This document shows, piece after piece, positions 54,505 to 64,000 of a stretch of 64,000 nucleotides of DNA; positions within the stretch are counted from its first letter, which is position 1, and each line of letters begins with the position of its first letter. Made by a program: the position numbers and the translations under genes. The notes under the pieces are model-generated. The model was not told the DNA's origin and did no database searches. It saw nothing but the letters and a program-made list of their open reading frames with translations. The DNA is from Polytrichum commune (taxonomy: Eukaryota > Streptophyta > Polytrichopsida > Polytrichales > Polytrichaceae), in the NCBI GenBank assembly GCA_950295325.1, contig OX485805.1:22679501-22743500 (forward strand), in the 5' to 3' direction.

Positions 54505-57500
54505 CGGCAACCAACTTATCCCCTCAGTAGGTGTTAGGTAACCAAATTGATGCACAAAACAAGGCCTATTGTTTCACCTTTGTCATGTTTGTAGGCTAGG
54601 TGTTCATTAGGGTCTGGGGCTAAAGAACCTCTAAAACCGATCGACCGTGTCGGTCAAGAGCAAAGATTTGGACCCAAGGTGTTTACATTGGGGTCATGAG
54701 GTGAGGGATGAGGAGAAGAACCGCTAGTGTGGCATCATTATCATGTTGAATCCTGCCGGTTCCGATTCAAGAAAATATTCGAACTGGTTTGAGAAATTGA
54801 TCTTCAAGCTCGGGTCCAATCTTGAGTCCAAAAGTAAGGTTCGTGAATGGGTGGTTTGAACATGGGGCTTGAGTCTAAAGCATGAGAAAATGAAGGGGTA
54901 CAAAATGCGGTGTCACTTTCCTATTGAATCTCGTTGGAACTTGCAACTCAAGAATACACTCCACCCCGAGTTCCTTGGACCCGGACCCTAATAGAATACC
55001 ACCATTTCCTTCAGTTTTTGTCTTTACTTTCAATTGGGAACCCTCCTAACAATATATCATGATAATTTAGAGAAAGTAACTTCTGTACATGTGATATATC
55101 ATTGGAAAATAATCAAAGAATGCTCCAAAAATGTGAGAGAAATATTGTTGTTGCACGACATAGGGTGTCTCACTACTTCCAATAGCCCCCCCCCCCCCCC
55201 GCCCTCTTCACACACACAATATATATAAAAGGAAATTCTATAGAGGTGTCACGTCATTGGGATTACGAATAACTCCATAATATGTAACAAAATCTCCAAA
55301 ATGAATAAGAATAGACAAAACATCCTTGTAGAACCCATAGTAGGTAAACCGAGCTCTAGACTTGTAGCCTCAAGTGCACACAAAAGGTACCATGCACTTT
55401 GTGAGAGGGTTAGGGAGGGAGCTTGGCCAACACAACATTCATGGGCAATGGGAAGAGAGATGGGGGGAGTACCCATGTACTTTGATTTGAATTGTGACTT
55501 ATCTAGGGTAGAAATATTGTTAGGTACTCAACAAGTGGTGTTTTCTCCTTGAAGCAAACACATACCTAGTAAAGGTGGTGCTCACCTCCTAAACCTACCT
55601 TTAGAAAAAAAAAAAAAAAAAAAAAAAACACCTCCAATTGCTTTACAATGACATCTCTTATATTTTGAGTTTTTTTACCACAAACAAATAATCCATTTTG
55701 TAGAGCTTCTTGTGCTCTTTCATTGACACAAAATAATTGCCTCCGAACTATCAAACATGTGGACGCAACGACCATTTGTAATTCTAATGCTCTTCATGTC
55801 AATTTTCTATATTTTCTCCCTTCGTTCTTGCACTTAGGAAACAAGATCGGTCTCTTTGAATTCACAATCTCAATAGATCTCATTTCATACCTCACCCACA
55901 ACTACAAGTAATGAAAATGGAGTTGAATAGGTACCATGATTTGACAAGTGTAGTGGAGTTTAAGGTCACATATTGAATGGAGGGTGTGTTGTGATAAGTG
56001 TGCTTGGAATAACACATGTCCTACTAGTTAGTTAATTATAAAATGTGGATGTTGAGAAGTAGTGTGGACCACGCCATTTGCATTATTGATGTAGTTCCAT
56101 CCTCTTTCAACAAGGGTTAAGGCTAGACACCCACTTCTTTGAGTTGTGCCCCACCACTATTACCAACTTAAAGGGAATCTACTAGCAACTACTTTTTGAG
56201 TGGGTGCCCTTGGACTAATTCGGAGCATTTGAGGCTAATTATGAGGCAAACATATCTAAAATAAGAAAAATATTAATTATATGTGTTTTACCTTGGGTAA
56301 TAGTGGTGGACCCCGTCTCAAAGAGTCTAGCCTTGGCTCTTTCATAGGTGACATTATTTAAGCATGATTGGTAGAGGCAATAAAAATAAGGTAGATGAAT
56401 GGAAATCAATGAATGATCACTACCGGTGCACTAGACTAGGAGTACATGATTCTTGTGTGGACCCAAAATGATTAACTATAAAAGTGGTGGCTCGAAAAGA
56501 ATACAATGATAGGCCAATGCACCGATTGACCGGATAGGTCTTGTTTCACACCACTTGAGATCACTTTTAGGTGCCATTGAGTTAATTGTCTTGTATGCAT
56601 TTGTATTTAATGTAAGACACTATGATGCTCAAATCAAAGACAATTTATTGTACAAGTAAAAAATTAGACCTACTTGCCCTTTAAAGATTGTAACTAATCA
56701 TTTACATGGAATAAAATTACAAAACGACTTGCATTCATCATCTTTTCCTCTACTACATCTCTGAAAAACATTGCACAAATTTCAAGTGACTCTTTCTGCC
56801 CGAATCAGCTTAATTTTCACTGTTTTTTGTTTTTTTGTACCTTTCATGGTGATCTCACCAAATTTTTGCTTGATGACAAGCATTATCTGCATACTAAGGT
56901 GACCACACCAGGTTCATTCTATATCATAACATTTCGAAAGCACCAAAACGCTCGGAAACTCCACTTTAAAATTTGAAAGAAAAATCATAGGAAGAAAAAT
57001 CTCGAACTATTTTTGTTTGCGTGTATGTCTTATTTTGGAACAGATTACATATTTGACTCTAAAATTTGCAGTCGCCCAAGAGAGAAGATCGTGGTCTAGA
57101 ATACGCGCCTACGTTTTGAGCTATGGAATATGAGCGGTGTGTATAACATGAAGACTTGTGACTTGTTTTGAAAACCAAATTGCAATCCTTGAACATGTTT
57201 CGAGCAATTCGTTGTTCTTGTGGGCATGACATGTCTCAAACTAAGCTGGGTAAAAATGAGGAGAAAATGCACATTGCACAAATGTCATGCCCCCTCACGT
57301 GCTTGTAAGGAATATGAGTGGGGGTTCCGGGTTTTACCATGAATGGGAGGATTTGTAGGCATTAAAAACTTGTTTGATATCCCCCCCCTCCCTTGCAATG
57401 AACTTGACTCTAGTCACAGGCAGACCAATGTCAATCCAACATCTTCAAAATGTAGACACCTATATTTGAGTGCTGTGTAGTAGACGTGGGTCTAAGAATG

Positions 57501-57990
57501 GACACCAAAAATACACGTGCTTAAAACATATCAGATCACGTGCTCCAAATACTAGAAATTAGTCTAGGCTCAAAATTAATAACATCACTTAGCTAATGAG
57601 TTGTGTTCAACTTCCGTGACTTTAGATTCAGTTTGAAGTGGTGGGATTATGGCATCCGGAGGCTTTATTCTCGAATCTACTATGGGGGCCATGAACACAA
57701 CTCATCAATTGAGTAATGTTACATGAGTCAAGATGATTAAGGGTGGGAGGCATATATGTTCATTAGAACAAAAACCTTCACTTTGATAATGAATGAGATA
57801 CTCACATGAGCCCTAAAATCATGAGGAAAATGGCTACATGCACAATTAAGACCTACTACTCATCTCTCGCTAAACGTGGGATCATATTCAAGAACCTAGA
57901 GTTTCAAAATATCCCTCAATGGACCTTATTCTCAAACAAACAATTAGTTTCTCAAATGAAGAAGAGTATTATCTTGAGTAGAGATTGATG
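54505..57990. other. Intergenic, no gene recognised
   Basis: Contains a C14-15 run (55,187-55,200), an A24-type run (55,604-55,628) and short ORFs up to 83 codons with no recognisable domain. Confidence 0.4.
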
Positions 57991-57999
57991 AGATTTGGT

Positions 58000-58860
58000 G
58001 GGAAATTGGTGCCACATGAATGCCACCTCATTCTTGAACCAATACTCTACTATTAAACTCCTTGAGTCCACTTTTTTTTGCTCTTGGCCAATAAGATCAC
58101 TTGATTGTTCTTTGGTCTTGGACCTTAATGTCAACCCACCCTAATTGCATGAATAGATTCTATGAGAAGTGGGTTTTGAGATAAAATTGAATGTTCAAGA
58201 ATCACTTACCTTGCCTAGTACCAAGGTGACCTCATCCACACACTCTCCATTCCCACTTCTCCAAAGATGGTGTTTTCCTCTGTTGACTACTAAAAATTGG
58301 CATGGAAGTGATGCCACCTCATTTTTTTTACTACATTGGACCATTACTATACCACGAGCTCTTTGAAGGGCACGCCACACACATTTGAAAACGCCACTAT
58401 CAAAACAAAGATTTGTGGGTCAAGGTAAAAAGAATTTTGGCTTTGATATGTGCCTAACCTTGAGGAGTTTGGTCATGTTTTGTTGGGGGATAAAACTGTC
58501 CGTTTTCAACTCTGATCGAAAACGGAGGTTTGAATCCTTACAAAATTGTAGTCTTGGTCAACGTTGAGGATGGACGTCTATACCCAATAGAAGAGGGACT
58601 GACCTTGAAAACCAAGCTCCTCAAGGTTTAGGCACATGTCAAGGCCACAATTCTCTTACCTTCAAGGCCCACCAATCTACATTTCAAAATTGGCATTTTG
58701 GAACATGTGTGAACTCCACATAAGTCCATTTTTTTTTTGCTCCCGAGCAATAAATTGCTCAATTTGAGCAATTCTTTGACCTTGGACACTAGTACACAAA
58801 CCCTAATTGTGTGAATCAACCCCATAAGAAATGGGTGCAAAGATAAAAGTGTATGTTCAA
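58000..58860. repeat. Two diverged direct copies of a dispersed sequence
   Basis: TTGGTCTTGGACCTTAATGTC ... CCCTAATTGCATGAATAGATTC ... AATGTTCAAG near 58,110-58,200 is repeated as TTTGACCTTGGACACTAGTAC ... CCCTAATTGTGTGAATCAACC ... TATGTTCAAG near 58,773-58,861. The block ACCTTGCCTAGTACCAAGGTGAC (58,207) recurs at 59,890. No protein recognised. Confidence 0.45.
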
Positions 58861-59880
58861 GGGGCGGTTTAGACTACAGGTGAAAAAGTGCACTAGTCAA
58901 GAATCTTAGGGGGATGGAGCATATGATTAGCTACGAATTGGGTTCTTCGCTAGCTGGAGATTAAGGTTGAGGCATCTATAATCAATAAAAATAAAAGAGT
59001 TTTGCATGTGTTTAGGAGGAATAATAGTGGGTAATTACTTTTCTTGCAAAGAGAAACATAGTCTAAGGAGAGTGCAAATACATTATATTATTATTATTAT
59101 TATTTTCCTTGTATATGGAAATCTCTACAATTTCAAAGCGCTAAATTTTAGGTAACACATAGTTGATCTATAGGTTAACCCATCACCACTCATCTAAATG
59201 TTCATTCTTGACTACGATAATTGTTAAAACATTGATGAGGGTAATCAATCACAAACCGCCACCACATAAACTTTTACTCCGTTCACCTTAACATTGTAGA
59301 TTTCATCCATGTTGGCATTACATGATCCTAATGGATGCCTCGACCTTATACTACGACCAAGACTTCTTTGGTAGAGAACTTCAAGCATGGATGAAAAAAT
59401 GGCATGGCTGCCAACATGGCAACATTTTTTGCTAGGGGATTTTTGTGGAGGTCAAGTTCCTTGGGCCACCTCAAACCCTTGGACAAGAAACTTGGCCTCC
59501 GGAGGACTCCAACTCGAGGCATTCTAAATAAAAAATGTTTTTCCATCTCGCAGGCCACAATCTCTAGGGAGGATATTGAGCATAACCAATTGAGATTTTA
59601 GTGTTTCCAAGTCCAACCGGTTACATGTTGACATCTTTCGGATGATCTCCATTAATTTGAGGTATATTCCATAAATTCCTTTAAAATGATTGGTAAGTTT
59701 CATGAAGTCTTGAACTTCAACTAGTTCTTTCTCAAACTCAATCGGTTCATTTATAACTAGCGGTTGGGTCTCCCTATTCATTGGTTGGCCACAACAAATG
59801 TTGCCTCAAACAACCTTGTGGTGGGTTGAAATTCTTGACGGATTGGTGCACTTCTTCACCGTTGTCTAAACCGGCCCTAA
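58861..59880. mobile_element. Longer TIR element with GGGGCGGTTTAGAC ends
   Basis: Left end GGGGCGGTTTAGACTACAGG, continuing TGAAAAAGTGCAC; right end GTGCACTTCTTCACC then GTCTAAACCGGCCC, inverted. About 1.02 kb; same family as 43,925-44,292. The interior holds a (TTA)n tract (59,085-59,103) and copy 5 of the AACCGGTT repeat (59,570-59,800). No transposase. Confidence 0.65.
59570..59800 (-). repeat. Dispersed AACCGGTT repeat, copy 5
   Basis: AACCGGTTACATGTTGACAT, TATTCCATAAATTCCTTTAA, GTCTTGAACTTCAACTAGTT, ATCGGTTCATTTATAACTAG. Nested within the TIR element above. Confidence 0.6.
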
Positions 59881-59884
59881 GACA

Positions 59885-62800
59885 CATTGACCTTGCCTAG
59901 TTCTAAGGTGACATCATCTTGCATACGGTGGATGCTAAATCCCCCCCCCCCCCCCACACAAATGTTTAGGGGGTGGTTTAGTAGAGTCAAAAATTGTCCG
60001 AGGGCCCAAAACACGATATGTCCATTGTTGACGTCATCACCATTGCCCAATGGAATTTTTTTCATCAACAACATTGTGCCATCCATGTACGTCCACCAAA
60101 CCATGGAATAAGTACTAGTTGTTATGTAATGTGGAGCTTTTTCTTTGAGAACATTGTCTTGCAAATCTTGTTCTTCATATTTATTTCCTTGTGAATTTTG
60201 GATATGAATTAGGGCCTATATTCAATCTCAGAGGACCTCAATGTCCTCTCTTTGTTGGTTTGCATGCTCTATGGAGTAGTATTGTTTTTTTTTTTTTTTT
60301 AAAAAAAATGTTTTTTACTTTCTCCATGTTTTTTAATCATCTTCGTTCTTTGTTCTTCAATTCACATGAGATGTGCAATGAAAGGTGCATTCTTTGACGT
60401 AATGTCATTGCAATCAGTAGAGGGCCAATAGTTTGATGCCCTTTACATTTCAAGCGAGTTTAGTGTTACTTTGTTTCCCTCGCAACCCTCTTTGCCTCAT
60501 TCCATGGAAATTTCAATTGACTATCATATTACAAGCACCCATCATCCATGTCCTATGTCCCATGGAGGTCTTCTATCTTTGCATGGAGTACTTAGTATGG
60601 ATTGACCATGTGATAGATGGTAAGGGGAAAAACATAACCCCTACAAATACACCAAAGATATCTTAAGGGTTAACTTGTCAAACTCTTTGAAGACCCCTCG
60701 TGCAAACATTCCCACGCTCTTATTGAGGTATCCATTGTTCTTCATGTCCTTTGTTAACTAAACAACTAAATGTAATACATGTTCAATTCAACATTCAAAA
60801 TTGTTTGGATATAGTACTTAAATAATGTGAGTATGACGAAATTATGTGTCCTTCATTTATTTTCTTGGTCCTTTGTGAAGAAGTTTAGTTGAGGAACCTC
60901 ATTCCATGTGTCTTGCAAGTAGTACATGTCACGTTGATGCACCATGAGTTACATCTTGTATTCTTCATTGTACAATATATGTAAGTCAATATGTATATAA
61001 TAATAACACATCATTTCTCACCAATGCAACCTTCAAAATATTTTGAATCACCATTTTCTTTTTCCATATCAGATACATGTGCAACTTTGGTCCCGAGAAT
61101 AAGTTTGAAATAATGCCCCAAGATATGTAAGCTCTACTAATATCTACTAACAAAACTAAAGAATAAGGCAATGCAAAATAAAATAAAGTTGTACCAAAAT
61201 ATTACATTTTTTTGTTTGTTAACAATGTTGTTCATCCAAAGGTCAGGTGCATTGGAGACTTTTGTTGGAAACTTTGTGCAACGAGGGTGTTAGCGTTATT
61301 TTGTGGCCAAGAAACCCTATTTGGACCACTCTTTATGTTTGTTGGTATATGAAAATATTGAACACGTGAATGTCCAAGGAGCACAACCATGGCTCCATGG
61401 TTAGTGGCTTTTGATATGCACTTAGGTTTGGACTATCCAAGGAATTGAAATTTAGAATTGTTCAAATGCATGCATTGGTCTATCACCTACATAAATTATG
61501 CAACAACACACCAATGAAATATGAGAATTGGCTTTGTTCAACGGAGTTGTGACCTACAACATATTCTTGTTGCCTTCTGATGTTAGAAACATTTTCCATA
61601 AGCGGGCCAAAGAACATTGGGAAAAGCTTGCTATGATCCCATCATTGTTCAAATGTGGACCCATTTCCAGAAAGACCTAGGGATGATTCTAGTGTTCAGT
61701 GTTGACCTCTATCTCTAGGGTTTAGATTACTTACAATGTTGTAGAGTGTTCATTAGGTGTCGCCATGAATATATTAAACGCTATTAGTAGAACCATGTAT
61801 TGTGTTTACTTACTACATGTTATCAATGTAATGGTTTCTTACAATCAATAAAGACACAATATTGGAACTATGAACAATGAAGACGCATAACAAACACCCA
61901 AAAAACAACATCAATCATGTCACACATGAAGAAATACTCAAGGAGTTGGTGTTCCTCATCCTCGCCTCCAAATTGTCACATCCAAAAAATGATGATCATT
62001 ATGAATACTGAACAACACAAGGGTTTGCTTTAAAATAGCATTGAAATAAGAAAGTGCTTGATCATTTCAAGTACTGAAGAAGATGGAGGAAATGCTTTCA
62101 ACCACGGTACCATTAAAAAAACACTTAAGTCACAACTTTGTCCTCCTTACAATCATCAAAGAAGATGAACTAGTAATGAACACACAATGGTTTGTTTTTT
62201 AGAACACTCAAAGAGATGAAGATGAAGGGAGGGTTTGTTTAAAACATTAGAGAAGAAGATAAAGAGTTAGGGATGGTTTCTTCAAACTAGCAATGAAGAA
62301 GATGAAGTCTCAACACAAATCCTGAGCCTCATTTCCAAAAAGCGTTGCTATATAGGCATCCATGTCATATTTGGGATCCCGTGTGGAGTGGCAAGCCTGA
62401 ACTTTCATGCTCTCAACGGCTGAGATTACACAAATCGACCTCAAGTGACTTAGAACCCCATGTGAACCACACCTACGGCCCACCCACATTAATACGACTA
62501 CTTAGTGAAGCTTCTGTTTACATTATGAGTCACATTTGCAAGCACCTATCGAGTAGGTAGGAAGGCAATTAGATAGGTAAATAACGTTTTCTAAGGTATT
62601 TGTAGAATGATAATAATAATAATAATACTATGGGAACACATGCTTGCTAGTGAATAGTGCCAAGTGTTGGTGCTTTAAGTGAGTAGTGCTATTTTGAGTA
62701 ATGTTTTAGCGAATAATGCCGGATGGACAATGCATCTTAGATATTTTGGTGGCACTAACTTCATAGCATGAAGAAATTCGTATCACCTTCACTAATCTCC

Positions 62801-63140
62801 ACACTCATAATTAACACTCCCTTCCTGATGAGGATAATCAATGTAGGTTGTAAGGTGACATCACCCACATACTATCCAATTCTTCTCTTTCCGTGTGGAG
62901 AGGGAATGTGCAACAAGTGACAAGTGAAGTTTTGCGGGAGTTTGTATTTTGGTTGAGTTAGTCGTGAGTTCATAACATTACAGAGCGATGTGGGCCCTTA
63001 GATTTGACAATCAGACGTTGGGAGCTCAATTAAAATTTGAGTCTCCTTGCACAACTTTCGGAGCATTTAACTGTTAGATTATGAGGGTCCACTGCACAAG
63101 CACTAAGTGGTGAGTAATGTTATGGTTGGAATGAGATGCA
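59885..63140. other. Intergenic, no gene recognised
   Basis: C15 run at 59,941-59,955, T18/A8 tract near 60,283-60,308, and a diverged copy of the 14.6-14.8 kb repeat end at 62,320-62,480. No gene model is supported; faint coding-like stretches near 61,200-61,700 are broken by stops. Confidence 0.4.
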
Positions 63141-63147
63141 TACCTAA

Positions 63148-63545
63148 GCTTGAATAGAATAGAATAGGAAGGAAGGCAGGTAGATAGATGGGAAGGTAGG
63201 TGGCCGCAAGAGGGGAGCTTCTCCGTCCGACAGGCGGCAAGCGGTCGAGAGAATTTGAGCTCAGATCCAGAGCCTCCTGCTCATCATCGTCATTCCCCTC
63301 AGACCGCTGACGCATCACAAATCCGTATGCGCGTGCTGCTCCTGCGGACCCAAAATGTTTGGATAGCTGCTCCAAGCTGCCTACATTCTTTCTTGCATCA
63401 TCAAGCTTGTCCTCTTCCCACGACTCGTTGTTACCTTTCAAGCACACGATTGAGCCTTGCACCTCCTTCATGCACCGGGAGGCTTCTTGCAGCAGCAGCA
63501 GCAGCAGCTCCGACGACGTAGTGGCAGTTTCCCAGTGCTTGCAGT
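63148..63545 (-). CDS. Possible exon of an unrecognised protein
   Basis: A minus-strand open frame runs from just after a TAA near 63,553 to a good donor (AG|GTATGC) near 63,148. It reads CKHWETATTSSE, a Leu6 run from (CTG)n, QEASRCMKEVQGSIVCLKG, then an acidic helix-like region (ESWEEDKLDDARKN, RSEGNDDDEQEALDL). The first half looks like real coding sequence by composition; the Leu/Ala/Pro-rich tail from about 63,240 down (ATYLPIYLPAFLP) may be intronic or UTR. The upstream exon was not found. No family recognised. Confidence 0.35.
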
Positions 63546-63559
63546 CGGCATCTTAGTTT

Positions 63560-64000
63560 GGCATTTTGTGCAATATGTATGTGAGGAATTCGATCTGCAC
63601 ACCCGCAACGTTCTTATACGACTCTGCATTATATTTATATATATGGGTATATGTGCATATATATGAATGTATTGATGTGCTTCTGATCTAGTCAATGGTT
63701 TCCGGCCCCTGGGCCCCGTGTGAAATTTACTCATCCCTGTTGGATTCTGGTGAAGTTGGACTGATAATTTTGTCACCAGCTTCATGCACGCATGCCCGGC
63801 ATCTTGAATCGTGCTTAAATATTGTGTGACTGTCCCGGGGTGGCGGTCAACGTTAAGTCTGACCTTTCTAAATGAAGTCTTCTAGTAATGACTCTTTTGA
63901 TAAATTCGTGATTTTTTCTATTTTCCAAAGGAGAGCAACAACATGCTTGGAAAGAACAGGGTATTGAGATGGTCAAGTTTCTTTTTGCTTCTAGGAGGAG
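63560..64000. other. Intergenic or 5' flank at window end
   Basis: (TA)n-like stretch near 63,630-63,663; nothing else recognised. Confidence 0.35.

Overview
This window is nuclear DNA from a repeat-rich eukaryote, most likely a streptophyte (green plant or charophyte lineage). The evidence is GT-AG introns in genes with clear plant-type orthologues, plant telo-box motifs (AAACCCTAA) in front of both housekeeping genes, short interstitial CCCTAAA repeats, and a Stowaway-like MITE. A bryophyte, charophyte or other streptophyte would all fit; I cannot fix the species. Gene density is very low: two well-supported genes, two unrecognised gene fragments, one weak exon, and tens of kilobases of transposon debris.

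Layout. 1-5,800 (minus strand): the 5' two thirds of an MRD1/RBM19-type multi-RRM nucleolar protein gene, running off the left edge. Eight exons join in phase. 5,900-7,250: a 1.33 kb near-perfect palindrome (foldback element) with an 8-bp target duplication. 7,520-8,890: an element with terminal inverted repeats (TIRs) carrying an internal short tandem array. 10,600-15,850: decayed pieces of a non-LTR retrotransposon (RNase H, then restriction-like endonuclease). 16,224-17,818 (minus): three well-phased exons of an unrecognised gene. 19-25 kb: several TIR elements, including a Stowaway-like MITE with perfect 33-bp ends. 25.2-26.6 kb (plus): exons of an unrecognised gene interrupted by a Tigger/pogo-like element. 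28,192-32,748 (minus): a complete ORC2 gene in seven exons. 33-63 kb: almost only nested TIR elements, foldbacks, minisatellites and a younger retrotransposon copy. 63.1-63.5 kb: one possible exon.

The genes do not form an operon-like unit. They are linked by duplications. A ~750-bp segment with the MRD1-like promoter region and first RRM exon lies again, in the same orientation, directly upstream of ORC2. The last intron of ORC2 is a duplicate of the gene's own 3' flank and keeps a small terminal exon that could still be spliced in frame.

The most unusual points are these two duplications, the foldback with mirrored reading frames, a small insertion whose ends are exactly 16 G and 16 C, and two adjacent tandem arrays built on the same core in opposite orientations. 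I found no CRISPR array, rRNA, tRNA or prokaryotic gene structure.
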